Below, one piece after another: positions 18,208 through 27,022 of a DNA stretch of 64,000 nt. Under the pieces are notes generated by a model. That model was not told the origin of the DNA. It did not search any database and saw only the letters and a list, made by a program, of their open reading frames with translations. How positions within the stretch are numbered: position 1 is the first letter of the stretch; every line of letters begins with the position of its first letter. Made by a program: the position numbers and the translations under genes. Source of the stretch: Lewinellaceae bacterium (GTDB lineage: Bacteria > Bacteroidota > Bacteroidia > Chitinophagales > Saprospiraceae); the NCBI GenBank assembly GCA_016719605.1, contig JADJYW010000006.1, positions 168,501 through 232,500 on the forward strand, given 5' to 3'.

Positions 18208-19248
18208 ATGCAACGTTTATCTGCTTTTTGTTTCCTCCTTTTTGCTGCACCGGCCATAGCGCCCGCTCAAAACCACGGCGACTGCGCCAAGGCCATGGAC
18301 ATTTGCAAAAAACAGGTGTACCACATTGACAAAACGAATGGCGAAGGCGACGACAAGCGCGAATCCGATTTTGTGGCTTGTTTTATGAATGGCGAAAACT
18401 TCGGCCAGGCCGAGGAAAACTCGACCTGGATCAAGTTTGAGATTGAAAAAAGGGGCACACTCACCTTTGTCATTACGGCGCATCGGGAAGAAGACGACCT
18501 CGATTTTGTGGTCTACCGCCTGCCGGCCAATAGCGACTGCAAACAAAAACAGATCGTGCGCTGCATGGCTGCCGGCGACAGCGAAGAAAACGCCCGAACC
18601 AGCCCGTGCATGGGGCCTACCGGCTTGCGCGACGGCGAAGGTGATACCAGCGAAGACGCCGGCTGCGCTGATCCCGGCGACAATGCCTGGCTGGCTCCGC
18701 TCAAAGTGGAAAAAGGCGAACAGTATGTAATTCTGGTTAGCAATGTCACTTCCCGAGGTCCCGGTTTCAGTATCAATTTTGGCGGCTCCGCCAAACTGCC
18801 CTGCGACACAGACCCTGTCAAAAAGCCCGCTGCCGGCAAGCCCAAACCCAAGCCAAACCAGCCCCCTGTGGATGTGGCGGGAAAACCAACTCCAAAACCG
18901 GAATCTATTGGCGGGCGCGATGTGGTGCTGAAAGAAAGTATGAAAGTGAAAACGCGTACCATCAAACTCAAGATATGGGATAGCCAGGTTGAGGACGGCG
19001 ACATCGTGTCGGTGTACCTGAACGACAAAAAAGTAATAGACAACCATTACCTGCGTACCAAACCGCAGGAGTTCGAGATTGAACTGCCGCCCGGCAACGA
19101 ACACTACATCACCGTGTACGCCGAGGACTTCGGCAAAGCCGAGCCTAATACTGCGCGCCTGCTCATTTCCGACGGCACCCGCGAACAAACCATTGACCTC
19201 GTAGCCGAGCGCAAAAAACAACAGAGCGTGAAGATTATTCTGGAGTAA
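18208..19248 (+). CDS. Secreted protein with pre-peptidase-like domain
   Basis: A 346-residue exported protein. The ATG at 18208 is chosen because a signal peptide begins there (MQRLSAFCFLLFAAP...). The first domain (about 22-200) has an NxDCAKAMDIC start and the strands TWIKFEIEKRGTLTFVITA and DLDFVVYRLP, typical of the Bacteroidota PPC-like beta-sandwich often found in type IX cargo. A Lys/Pro-rich linker (about 208-235) follows, then a second beta domain with DGDIVSVYLND and ITVYAEDFG, resembling an Ig-like fold. There is no sorting domain or catalytic motif. Its function is unknown; a binding or structural envelope role is inferred. Confidence 0.7.
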   Translation: MQRLSAFCFLLFAAPAIAPAQNHGDCAKAMDICKKQVYHIDKTNGEGDDKRESDFVACFMNGENFGQAEENSTWIKFEIEKRGTLTFVITAHREEDDLDFVVYRLPANSDCKQKQIVRCMAAGDSEENARTSPCMGPTGLRDGEGDTSEDAGCADPGDNAWLAPLKVEKGEQYVILVSNVTSRGPGFSINFGGSAKLPCDTDPVKKPAAGKPKPKPNQPPVDVAGKPTPKPESIGGRDVVLKESMKVKTRTIKLKIWDSQVEDGDIVSVYLNDKKVIDNHYLRTKPQEFEIELPPGNEHYITVYAEDFGKAEPNTARLLISDGTREQTIDLVAERKKQQSVKIILE

Positions 19249-19301
19249 ATACCCCTTGCGCTTCCAAAACCAACTCCCTCTGTTTGCTGTTTCACCGCCT
19301 T

Positions 19302-20390
19302 ATGCTCGGCTTCCGCTTCTCTGACTACAAACCCGACCCGAACCAGTCTACCTTCGACCGGCTCTTCCAGATTTTTCAGGAATTGATGTTACACACCTCC
19401 GGCAATGTGTGGGAATCTTTAGCCTGGCTCACCGAATTGGACAAGGAGTACAACCTCACCACACCCGAATACGGTATTGGCGACTTCATTCGCGACCTCG
19501 AAGAGCAGGGCTATATCCGCCGCGATGGCGATGGGCAGGGCGACCTCGGGCCAACCGCCAAACTCGAAATCAGCCTCCGGCAAAAAAGCCTCGACGATAT
19601 CTTTGGCGACCTCAAAAAAGCCAAAAGCGGCAAACACAACACCGGTTTCATCGGGCGCGGAGACGAATTTACCTCCGATGTGAAACCCTTCGAGTTTGGC
19701 GACAGCCTCGAACACATCGCCGTCACCAACTCCCTGCGCAACGCCTACATCAACCACGGCATAGACGAGTTCCAGCTCACACAGGACGACCTCGAAGTAC
19801 ACGAAACTTACTACCAGAGCCAGATGTCGTCCGTGCTGATGATTGACATCTCGCACTCCATGATCCTTTATGGCGAAGACCGCATCACCCCCGCCAAAAA
19901 GGTAGCCCTCGCTTTGGCCGAGTTTATCCGTACCCGCTACCCCAAGGATACGCTTGATATCATTGTGTTTGGCGACGATGCCTGGCCCATCGAACTCAAG
20001 GATATTCCCTACCTGCAGGTCGGCCCATATCATACCAATACCGTGGCCGGGCTGGAACTGGCTATGGACATCCTCAAGCGCCGTCGCAACCCGAACAAAC
20101 AAATTTTTATGGTCACCGACGGCAAACCCACCTGCATCAAAGTCGGAAAAAACTACTACAAAAACTCCTTCGGCCTCGACCGCAAGATCGTGAACCGCTG
20201 CCTCAATCTCGCCCTGCGCTGCAAAAAATTAGACGTGCCCGTCACCACTTTTATGATCGCCCGAGACCCCTACCTCGTGCGTTTTGTGGAGGCATTCACC
20301 CAGGCCAACAACGGCAAGGCGTTCTATTCCTCCTTGCAGGGACTGGGATCGTTTGTGCTGGAGAATTACAAAAAACGGAAACGGAAATAG
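19302..20390 (+). CDS. VWA (von Willebrand factor A) domain protein
   Basis: A 362-residue cytoplasmic protein whose C-terminal half is a VWA domain. The metal-ion adhesion motif D-x-S-x-S is at 182-186 (MIDISHSM), and the later MIDAS residues appear in VTDGKPT. The N-terminal half is helical and charged with no known domain. Proteins of this layout usually work with a MoxR-type AAA+ ATPase as chaperone-like pairs, but no ATPase gene is in the window. The ATG at 19302 is preferred over one 18 bp upstream because the conserved start is MLGFRFSDY. mnmH follows after 36 bp. Confidence 0.8.
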   Translation: MLGFRFSDYKPDPNQSTFDRLFQIFQELMLHTSGNVWESLAWLTELDKEYNLTTPEYGIGDFIRDLEEQGYIRRDGDGQGDLGPTAKLEISLRQKSLDDIFGDLKKAKSGKHNTGFIGRGDEFTSDVKPFEFGDSLEHIAVTNSLRNAYINHGIDEFQLTQDDLEVHETYYQSQMSSVLMIDISHSMILYGEDRITPAKKVALALAEFIRTRYPKDTLDIIVFGDDAWPIELKDIPYLQVGPYHTNTVAGLELAMDILKRRRNPNKQIFMVTDGKPTCIKVGKNYYKNSFGLDRKIVNRCLNLALRCKKLDVPVTTFMIARDPYLVRFVEAFTQANNGKAFYSSLQGLGSFVLENYKKRKRK

Positions 20391-20426
20391 GGAAACAGTC
20401 AAAATTTGTGCAGCATTCAACCGGAC

Positions 20427-21455
20427 ATGCAAACCCATATCGCCCCTTCCGATTTTCTCCACGCTTGCGCCTCCTGTGTCCTGCTCGATGTGCGTTCGCC
20501 GGGCGAGTACACGCAAGGGCACATCCCCGGGGCAATCAATTTTCCATTGTTTTCGGATGAGGAGCGGGCACAGGTCGGCACGGCGTACAAGCAACAAAGT
20601 AAAGAAGCCGCCATGCTGCTTGGCCTGCGTATCGTTGGGCCGAAAATGGAAACATTTGTGCGCGAAGCGCAGCAACTCGCTCCGGAGCGCCGCCTGGCCG
20701 TGCACTGCTGGCGGGGCGGGCAGCGCAGCCAGAGTATGGCGTGGCTGTTCCGGCAGGCAGGTTTTGAAGTGGTGACCCTGGACGGCGGGTACAAGCAGTA
20801 CCGCCGGTACGTCCTGACGGGTTTTGAAAACACGACGGTTTCTATGATCGTCATCGGCGGCAAAACGGGTACGGGAAAGACCAAAATACTGCATGCCCTG
20901 CGCGATCAGGGGGAGCAAATCCTGGACCTCGAAGCCATTGCCCACCACAAAGGTTCGGCGTTTGGCAGTATCGGCGAGCAGCCGCAGCCCACGGTGGAGC
21001 AGTTTGAAAACAACCTGTTCGATGCAATTACCCACCTGGATACGGCGCGGCATGTGTGGGTAGAAAACGAGAGCAGAAGTATCGGTCGGGTGTACATTCC
21101 GGAGGTTTTCTGGAAACGTTTGCGCAGCATGCCTTTGTTCAATATCACGGTACCGCAGGCATCCCGCATTCAAAATCTGGTGGCCGACTACGTTGGCTTT
21201 TCAGCTGAAGAACTCGAAGCTGCTTTTCTGCGCATCGAAAAAAAACTCGGTGGTCAACACCTGAAAACCGCGCTGGACGCCCTTTGCCGGAACGACTACG
21301 CCGCCGCCGCCGAAATCGCACTCAACTATTACGACAAGACCTACCGGTACGGACTGGAAACCAGCATCGCTTCGGAAATCAAAATGCTGGAGTTTGCGTA
21401 TGGAGACGCAGACCGAATCGCGCGGGCATGCCGGGAAATGGTCGGAAAACGGTAA
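20427..21455 (+). CDS. mnmH: tRNA 2-selenouridine synthase
   Basis: A 342-residue MnmH (SelU/YbbB) enzyme that converts 2-thiouridine to 2-selenouridine at the wobble position of tRNA Lys, Glu and Gln, through geranylation and selenophosphate. The N-terminal rhodanese domain has catalytic Cys94 in HCWRGGQRS; a P-loop GGKTGTGKT at 144-152 follows in the second domain. Length and order are as usual for the family. The ATG at 20427 is chosen; the frame extends 7 codons further. It probably requires SelD elsewhere in the genome. It follows the VWA gene closely. Confidence 0.95.
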   Translation: MQTHIAPSDFLHACASCVLLDVRSPGEYTQGHIPGAINFPLFSDEERAQVGTAYKQQSKEAAMLLGLRIVGPKMETFVREAQQLAPERRLAVHCWRGGQRSQSMAWLFRQAGFEVVTLDGGYKQYRRYVLTGFENTTVSMIVIGGKTGTGKTKILHALRDQGEQILDLEAIAHHKGSAFGSIGEQPQPTVEQFENNLFDAITHLDTARHVWVENESRSIGRVYIPEVFWKRLRSMPLFNITVPQASRIQNLVADYVGFSAEELEAAFLRIEKKLGGQHLKTALDALCRNDYAAAAEIALNYYDKTYRYGLETSIASEIKMLEFAYGDADRIARACREMVGKR

Positions 21456-21479
21456 ATCGCCGTATCCGCTTCGCTTCGG

Positions 21480-21848
21480 CTACGAACTGATTCGCCCTTC
21501 CAGGCGCAGCGCCCACCAGGTCCACAGCGCGCCGAGGAAATCGAGTGCTCCGAAAAGGATAAAGGGCGGCTCGGCGAAGCCAAACCAGACAAAGCCGGCA
21601 AAGAAAATAATGGCTGTGCTCCGCGTAAATACCGAAAGCCGGATGAAGCCTTCCATTTCCATCCGGCCGGCTTGCACATAATAAAAGCCAAGGTAGCCGA
21701 CCAGCATGCCCACGACCCGTACCCAAACCTCGCTCGTTTCGGGCAGTTCAAACAGGCGTAGCATGAAATTGGGGGATAGCAGCAGGGTGATGCCAACCCC
21801 GAAGAGGTAAATGCCGAAGTAGAAAACGGTGCGCGCGCTGGAAGTCAT
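21480..21848 (-). CDS. Small four-helix membrane protein
   Basis: A 122-residue integral membrane protein with four predicted helices separated by short loops (FYFGIYLFGVGITLLL; VVGMLVGYLGFYYVQ; TAIIFFAGFVWFGFA; FILFGALDFLGALWTWWA). No catalytic motifs are visible and I do not recognise the family beyond a general similarity to small uncharacterised membrane proteins of Bacteroidota. It is convergent with mnmH and starts 18 bp after the tsaD stop on the same strand, so it may be cotranscribed with tsaD. Confidence 0.7.
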   Translation of the reverse strand: MTSSARTVFYFGIYLFGVGITLLLSPNFMLRLFELPETSEVWVRVVGMLVGYLGFYYVQAGRMEMEGFIRLSVFTRSTAIIFFAGFVWFGFAEPPFILFGALDFLGALWTWWALRLEGRISS

Positions 21849-21865
21849 GGCTATGATTTAAAAGA

Positions 21866-22915
21866 TTACGATTCAGATGCGCCCGAAAAACCGCGGGCGT
21901 AGGGTGCAACATCCTGCCCGCAGAAATCGCCGCGCAGGTATTTGTAATAGCCGGCAATTCCGATCATCGCGGCGTTGTCGGTGCAGTATTCGAATGCCGG
22001 GATGTAGGTTTTCCAGCCTTCTTTTTCGCCCAGCGCCTGGAGGGCGGCGCGTAGCCCGGAGTTGGCGCTTACGCCGCCCGCGAGGGCTATTTCCCGAATG
22101 CCGGTTTGGCGTGCTGCCTTGCGCAGTTTTTTCAGCAGGATAGTGACGATGCTGTGCTGGATGGACGCGCAGATATCGGACAGGTTTTCTTCAATAAATT
22201 TCGGGTTTTGAGCCATCTGGTCGCGCAGGAAATACAAAACGGCGGTTTTGATTCCGCTAAAACTAAAGCCCAGTTCGGGCACGACGGGTTCGGGGAACGG
22301 GAAGCGGGGTTGGCCGCTACGCGCAAGCCGATCAATTTCCGGTCCGGCAGGATAGCCCAGTCCGAGTACTTTGCCCGACTTGTCGAACGCTTCCCCGGCG
22401 GCATCGTCGAGGGTTTCGCCGATGACCGTCATGTCGGCAAAATCGCGTACCAGCACGATTTGGGTATGCCCTCCGCTCACCGTCAGGCACAAAAACGGAA
22501 ATGCCGGCTTCGGCGCATCGGCAAAGTGCGCCAGAACATGCGCTTGCAGGTGGTTGACCTCAATCAGGGGCAGGTCGTGGCTCAGGGCAAAGGCTTTGGC
22601 AAAGGAAGTGCCTACCACCAGCGACCCCAGGAGTCCCGGCCCGCGGGTGAAAGCAACAGCGGAAATTTCCTGTTTCCCCACGCCGGCTTTTTTTAGTGCC
22701 AAATCCACGACCGGGATGATGTTGGCCTGATGCGCCCGCGAAGCCACTTCGGGCACCACGCCGCCATACAGGCGGTGCGCCTCCTGAGTAGCCACGCAGT
22801 TGGACAAAACAATGCCGTCCCGAACCACGGCAGCCGAGGTGTCGTCGCAAGAGGACTCAATGGAAAGGATCGTTACGCGTGTGTGCTGTGCGATGGGTGC
22901 TGAATTTTGTCGCAC
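21866..22915 (-). CDS. tsaD: tRNA N6-adenosine threonylcarbamoyltransferase
   Basis: A TsaD (Kae1/Gcp) protein of the ASKHA fold that transfers threonylcarbamoyl to A37 of ANN-decoding tRNAs, with TsaB and TsaE. Visible motifs: SIESSCDDTS near the N terminus, the metal-binding H122-x3-H126 (NHLQAH), TVSGGHTQI, and GGVSANSGLR near the C terminus. The start is uncertain: the GTG at 22915 is the only plausible codon, and a -7-like TACATTTG runs directly into it, so the transcript may begin inside the annotated N terminus. The core protein begins at VTILSIESS (residue 14). Confidence 0.92.
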   Translation of the reverse strand: MRQNSAPIAQHTRVTILSIESSCDDTSAAVVRDGIVLSNCVATQEAHRLYGGVVPEVASRAHQANIIPVVDLALKKAGVGKQEISAVAFTRGPGLLGSLVVGTSFAKAFALSHDLPLIEVNHLQAHVLAHFADAPKPAFPFLCLTVSGGHTQIVLVRDFADMTVIGETLDDAAGEAFDKSGKVLGLGYPAGPEIDRLARSGQPRFPFPEPVVPELGFSFSGIKTAVLYFLRDQMAQNPKFIEENLSDICASIQHSIVTILLKKLRKAARQTGIREIALAGGVSANSGLRAALQALGEKEGWKTYIPAFEYCTDNAAMIGIAGYYKYLRGDFCGQDVAPYARGFSGASES

Positions 22916-23009
22916 AAATGTAGGACTTTTGCTGCGTGCCCCCTAAGCCCCGTTTTCTGGCACGATTCTTCGTTTTTCAATTCCATCCTTCATCCTTTAT
23001 TATCGAATA

Positions 23010-23420
23010 ATGTTCTCCTCTATTTCAAAAGACAAAAAAAGTAACGCAGATGCCAACGCGCTGTCCGGGCCGGATAAAGACGGCGCCCAGACCACCGTCA
23101 TAGCCAAAGGAACGGTTATTGAAGGCAAATTTTCTTGTGCCGATAATGTGCGCCTCGACGGTGCCATCCACGGCGAGGTACATGTGGACAAACGATTTGT
23201 GATGGGCGACGGCAGCCATGTCAAAGGCAATATCCACACGCGCGACGCCGTGATCAAGGGCAAAATCAATGGTGATTTGTTCGTCAAGGAGGCCCTGCAC
23301 TTGTTGGAAACTGCGGTGATTGAGGGCAATATCTCGGCCAAGACCATGATTGTGGACGAGGGCGCCCGGTACAACGGTTCGTGCAAAATCGGCGCGCCGG
23401 CTACCGCTGCTAAGAATTGA
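23010..23420 (+). CDS. Bactofilin
   Basis: A 136-residue bactofilin, a cytoskeletal protein that polymerises without nucleotides through a right-handed beta-helix. The core domain runs from about residue 28 to 125 with regular hydrophobic steps (IEGKFSCADNVRLDGAIHG; VDKRFVMGDGSHVKGNI; KEALHLLETAVIEGNI), flanked by short polar tails. It has no membrane segment. Its stop overlaps the possible start of the DUF3822 gene by a base, and rsmD follows, so the three are likely transcribed together. A role in cell shape or envelope protein localisation is typical of the family. Confidence 0.92.
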   Translation: MFSSISKDKKSNADANALSGPDKDGAQTTVIAKGTVIEGKFSCADNVRLDGAIHGEVHVDKRFVMGDGSHVKGNIHTRDAVIKGKINGDLFVKEALHLLETAVIEGNISAKTMIVDEGARYNGSCKIGAPATAAKN

Positions 23421-23467
23421 TGTTGCATCTTTACGGGGAAAAAACAGCGAACGCCCCCCGTACGGAC

Positions 23468-24316
23468 ATGGACAAACATTCCCTTGACCTGAAAGACAGC
23501 CGATTGACGGCGGATACTGCCCCCGAGTCCGCCCTGTACGCCGTGCTGGGCACCGAGAGTGTGACCATGCTGGCGGCAAACGCATCCGGCGAGGTGCTGG
23601 CACTGGAATCCTGGGAATATGCCGGGGCAGGCAAACCGTTTGCCCAAATCGAGCGCGAGGTGCGCCAGATGCTGCAAGAAGCCGCTGTCTGGGGTTTGCC
23701 TTACGGAGAGAAGCATGGTTTTTTGTTTCATCCGAATACGACATTAGTGCCGCGCCGCTTGTTTCAACATGGTGATTTGTCGGATTACTTCCATTTGCTG
23801 CTACCACCTGGTGCGTACGACTATGCGTACGAGGAATTGCCGGAATTTGATGCCTATCTGGTGCTTGCCACTGAAAAATCGCAAGCCGATCTGTTCGCAA
23901 CATTGTTTCCGCAAACCCGGCAGCGGCACCTCGCCGCACCCTTGCTGCGGCATGTGCGGGAACGAGCAGGTATAGCCGAGCACACGGTTTTTTTGAATCT
24001 GCGGCACCAAATGGCGCAGATAATTGTGCTCGAACGCCAGAATCTGCTGTTTTACAATACATTTCGATTCACAACGGCCACGGACCTGCTGTACTATGTG
24101 CTGCTCGCCTACGACCAGTTTCGGCTAAGTCCGGAAGAGGCGCCGCTGACGGTAGCCGGGAATATCCTGCGGGATTCCGAGTTGTATCGAGCGTTGTTCC
24201 GCTTCGTGCGCGAAGTGCGTTTCGCCGTTCCGCCCGGGCATTTCAGGCTGCCCCCCGAGACGGAAGTTTTGCCCCAACATTGTTACCTGGATTTGTTTTG
24301 TTTGAAAAAAAACTGA
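23468..24316 (+). CDS. DUF3822 family protein
   Basis: A roughly 282-residue member of DUF3822, a Bacteroidota family with an ASKHA-like fold that is typically found directly upstream of rsmD, exactly as here. Matching features are the HSLDLKDS beginning, the EWEY/EREVRQ middle region, and the closing YLDLFCLKKN segment. The ATG at 23468 (MDKHSLDL) is chosen because it fits the family start; an ATG overlapping the bactofilin stop at 23420 would add 16 residues. Function is unknown, but the constant link with rsmD points to ribosomal RNA modification or a step near it. Confidence 0.85.
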   Translation: MDKHSLDLKDSRLTADTAPESALYAVLGTESVTMLAANASGEVLALESWEYAGAGKPFAQIEREVRQMLQEAAVWGLPYGEKHGFLFHPNTTLVPRRLFQHGDLSDYFHLLLPPGAYDYAYEELPEFDAYLVLATEKSQADLFATLFPQTRQRHLAAPLLRHVRERAGIAEHTVFLNLRHQMAQIIVLERQNLLFYNTFRFTTATDLLYYVLLAYDQFRLSPEEAPLTVAGNILRDSELYRALFRFVREVRFAVPPGHFRLPPETEVLPQHCYLDLFCLKKN

Positions 24317-24322
24317 CCGCTC

Positions 24323-24868
24323 GTGCGCATCATCGGAGGAAAATTCAAGGGAAGGCGATTTGATCCGCCGGCGGATAAGTGGCCGACGCGACCCACTACG
24401 GACTTCGCCAAGGAGGCGCTGTTTAATATCCTGAACAACCGGCTCGATTTCGAGCAGACCAAAATGCTCGACTTGTTCGGCGGCTCGGGGAGCCATTGCT
24501 ACGAGTTTATTTCCCGGGGCTGCACGGATGCAACGTATGTAGACAAATTTCCCGGCTGCGTACAGTTTGTGCGAAAAACTGCGGCGGCGATGCAGGTGGA
24601 GGCATACCTGAAGATTTTTCAGATGGACGTTTTCCGGTTTATCGAATCCACAAAAGAACAGTACGATTACATTTTTGCCGGGCCGCCCTACGCGCTGCCG
24701 ACCATTGACATCATCCCGGATCGTATTTTTGAAAAAAAAATGCTGCTGCCCGATGGCCTGCTGGTGCTGGAGCACAACCCGCACCATGAATTTACCGAAC
24801 ATCCGTTTCTGGTAGATGTGCGGAACTACGGGCAAACGTTTTTTAGTTTTTTTGCCGAACCGGCGTAG
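24323..24868 (+). CDS. rsmD: 16S rRNA (guanine966-N2)-methyltransferase RsmD-like
   Basis: A 181-residue RsmD-type methyltransferase that uses S-adenosylmethionine to modify G966 of 16S rRNA. GTG start, 6 bp after the DUF3822 stop. The N-terminal MRIIGGKFKGRR and the substrate-binding segment RPTTDFAKEALFNIL are as in the family; motif I is LDLFGGSGS at 49-57. Motif IV is FAGPPY at 118-123: the usual D/N of [D/N]PPY is replaced by G120, which would be expected to hurt binding of the target amino group. This could be a real change or a base error. Confidence 0.9.
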   Translation: MRIIGGKFKGRRFDPPADKWPTRPTTDFAKEALFNILNNRLDFEQTKMLDLFGGSGSHCYEFISRGCTDATYVDKFPGCVQFVRKTAAAMQVEAYLKIFQMDVFRFIESTKEQYDYIFAGPPYALPTIDIIPDRIFEKKMLLPDGLLVLEHNPHHEFTEHPFLVDVRNYGQTFFSFFAEPA

Positions 24869-24881
24869 CCGAACCTGCTCG

Positions 24882-25385
24882 TCATTTGCAAATCAGCCGG
24901 ATCCAGGGAGTAGATATTTCGTTGCTGATGTTTTCGGACCGATCCTTTATGCTGACCCGATAGAACACGCTGTCTTGAGCGATAGGTACATTTTCGCAGG
25001 CAATTTTGATACCGGTCAATGGGTCCGTGTAGGTGCAGCAGGTGGTTGGTACCACGATGGATATTTCGCCGGAGATGCCGTTGCCGGCGCCCTGTTGGTC
25101 TATGTACGGGATGCGATACGAGGGTTTTTGGAAGGTATCGCGGCCATCTTTGATAAAAATACTTTCCTCGCCGTCTTGAAACCCAAGGTCGCCGTCGCCG
25201 TCGGTGAACGAAAACGTGATCACCACGCTATCCTGGCCGAAGGGGGTCTGGAGCAAAACGTTTTTGGAGAGGCTCACAAACTCAATGACCGGTTCTTTTG
25301 GATAGTCCGGCGGTTTCACACAGAATGGAAGGGCAAGCAGTCCGAGGAGCAGGAGTGTCGTTATTGTCCAGATCGTTTTTTGCAT
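24882..25385 (-). CDS. Secreted protein of unknown function (probable lipoprotein)
   Basis: A 167-residue exported protein I do not recognise. The N-terminal segment MQKTIWTITTLLLLGLLALPFC is either a lipoprotein signal (cleavage before Cys22 with a less usual ALPF box) or a plain signal. The mature part is a beta-rich domain containing FTDGDGDLGFQDGEESIF, a Bacteroidota signature seen in short outer-membrane lipoproteins, then a cysteine pair (TTCCTYT). It converges on rsmD with a 13-bp gap. Function unknown. Confidence 0.75.
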   Translation of the reverse strand: MQKTIWTITTLLLLGLLALPFCVKPPDYPKEPVIEFVSLSKNVLLQTPFGQDSVVITFSFTDGDGDLGFQDGEESIFIKDGRDTFQKPSYRIPYIDQQGAGNGISGEISIVVPTTCCTYTDPLTGIKIACENVPIAQDSVFYRVSIKDRSENISNEISTPWIRLICK

Positions 25386-25426
25386 AGCGTTGTATTTTGT
25401 GCCCCAAAATAAAGGCTTTCAGAGGA

Positions 25427-26434
25427 ATGGGTACACTTGACCGGGCGGTTTTATTGTCAAAATTGGCAGATGGGAGGCCCGAAGACTTTGAGGCGCTTGC
25501 ATGGCAGGTTTTTCGCTATCAAGCGGCAGGCAATGTTTTGTATGCGCGGTACCTCGAACTTCTGGGGCGCCGGCCCGAGCAAATTAGCAACTTGTCGGAA
25601 ATACCCTTGCTGCCGGCAAGTTTGTTCAAAAAATACGCCATTCAGACGGGCGACTGGGCTGCTCAAACGGAATTCAGCAGCAGCAGTACCACCGGACAGA
25701 CACCTTCCCGACATCTGGTGCGCGACATTGATTTTTACCTCGAAAATGCCCGTCGCGGTTTTGCCGCATTTTATGGTGACCCGTCCGAGTGGTGCGTTTT
25801 GGCTTTGCTCCCGTCCTATCTGGAGCGCGCGGGTTCGTCGCTCGTGGCTATGGCGGACTACTTTATCCGCCTGTCCGGGCATCCTCGGAGTGGATTTTTC
25901 CTGCACAATTACGACGATCTGTGCGATGCCCTGGAGGAGTGCCGTGCAGCAGGTACCCGAACGCTGTTGCTTGGTGTCAGTTTTGCCTTGCTGGATTTTG
26001 CCGAGCGCTGCCCGATGGATCTCTCCGGCATTACCATCATGGAAACCGGCGGCATGAAGGGCCGGCGGAAAGAACTGACCCGGCAAGAATTGCACGCGGC
26101 ATTGCGACAGGCTTTCGGGGTAACAGGTGTGCATTCGGAATATGGTATGACCGAATTATTTTCGCAGGCATACAGCCGCCCCGGGGGCGGGACAGTGCCC
26201 GTATTTGCCCCTTCGGCAACCCTGCGGGCTGTTGCGCACGAAATTTATGATCCGTTGTGCCCGGCCGCATCCGGGCGTACCGGCGTGCTGGGTTTTGTGG
26301 ATTTAGCCAATTTGGACACCTGTAGTTTCATTGCTACGGAGGATGTGGGGCGGGTACACGCCGACGGAACTTTCGAAGTGCTTGGGCGTCTGGATGCGGC
26401 GGAATGGCGCGGTTGTAATTTAATGGTCGAATAA
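25427..26434 (+). CDS. LuxE-like acyl-protein synthetase/acyltransferase
   Basis: A 335-residue protein of the LuxE acyl-protein synthetase family, AMP-forming enzymes that activate a fatty acyl group; the canonical LuxE feeds the bioluminescence aldehyde pathway. Visible features are SSSSTTGQTPSR (the adenylate-forming phosphate loop), YLERAGSSLV, IMETGGMKGRRKE and HSEYGMTELFSQAYS. The ATG at 25427 with agagga before it is preferred; the frame is open 10 codons further upstream from a TTG. No luxC, D, A or B is nearby, so a role in acyl transfer or lipid metabolism, as in many non-luminous Bacteroidota, is more likely than luminescence. Confidence 0.85.
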   Translation: MGTLDRAVLLSKLADGRPEDFEALAWQVFRYQAAGNVLYARYLELLGRRPEQISNLSEIPLLPASLFKKYAIQTGDWAAQTEFSSSSTTGQTPSRHLVRDIDFYLENARRGFAAFYGDPSEWCVLALLPSYLERAGSSLVAMADYFIRLSGHPRSGFFLHNYDDLCDALEECRAAGTRTLLLGVSFALLDFAERCPMDLSGITIMETGGMKGRRKELTRQELHAALRQAFGVTGVHSEYGMTELFSQAYSRPGGGTVPVFAPSATLRAVAHEIYDPLCPAASGRTGVLGFVDLANLDTCSFIATEDVGRVHADGTFEVLGRLDAAEWRGCNLMVE

Positions 26435-26470
26435 GTAGCAGCGGGTATCCGCCCGCCGAATAAACCGAAC

Positions 26471-26986
26471 ATGAAAAAAATAGGACTTCTTTCCGATACG
26501 CACGCCTTTTTGGATGCCCGCATCTTCGAGTACTTTGCCGAATGCGACGAGGTGTGGCACGCGGGCGATTTTGGCAGTATGGATGTGTTGGAACGTTTGC
26601 GGGGCTTCAAACCCCTGCGCGGGGTGTACGGCAATATTGACGGTGCGCAGATTCGGGCTGAAATGCCGCTGGATTTGCGGTTTTTTTGCGAAGATGTGCC
26701 GGTGTTGATGACCCATATCGGGGGATACCCGGGGCGGTACAATCCACGGGTGCGGCAGTTATTGCAGGACGACCCGCCCCGAAACGGGCTGTTTATTTGC
26801 GGGCATTCGCATATTCTGAAAGCAATACCGGACAAGCAACTGGGCTTTTTGCACCTGAATCCCGGCGCTTGCGGCAATGAAGGGTGGCATCAGGTGAAAA
26901 CCCTGATGCGTTTTGTGCTGGACGCGGGCGCGATTCGGGATTTGCAGGTGATTGAATTGGGGCAACGTGGCAGGAATGTGTTCTAA
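26471..26986 (+). CDS. YfcE/MJ0936-type metallophosphoesterase
   Basis: A 171-residue calcineurin-like phosphoesterase. The metal ligands are all visible: D9 and H11 (SDTH), the HAGDF segment, GN in YGNIDG, THIGG, and GHSH (CGHSHI), as in YfcE-type proteins, which cleave phosphodiesters such as 2',3'-cyclic or bis-pNPP substrates in vitro. The size is normal for the family. It begins 36 bp after the LuxE-like gene. The true substrate is unknown. Confidence 0.9.
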   Translation: MKKIGLLSDTHAFLDARIFEYFAECDEVWHAGDFGSMDVLERLRGFKPLRGVYGNIDGAQIRAEMPLDLRFFCEDVPVLMTHIGGYPGRYNPRVRQLLQDDPPRNGLFICGHSHILKAIPDKQLGFLHLNPGACGNEGWHQVKTLMRFVLDAGAIRDLQVIELGQRGRNVF

Positions 26987-27002
26987 AATTTGAAAGAAGC
27001 CA

Positions 27003-27010
27003 TACTTTTG
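27003..27010 (+). promoter_or_regulatory. -7 element of the tRNA-Arg gene
   Basis: TACTTTTG ends 12 bp before the first base of the tRNA and matches TAnnTTTG. The predicted start of transcription is only a few bases before the mature 5' end. Confidence 0.55.
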
Positions 27011-27022
27011 CCCCGCTTTTCA

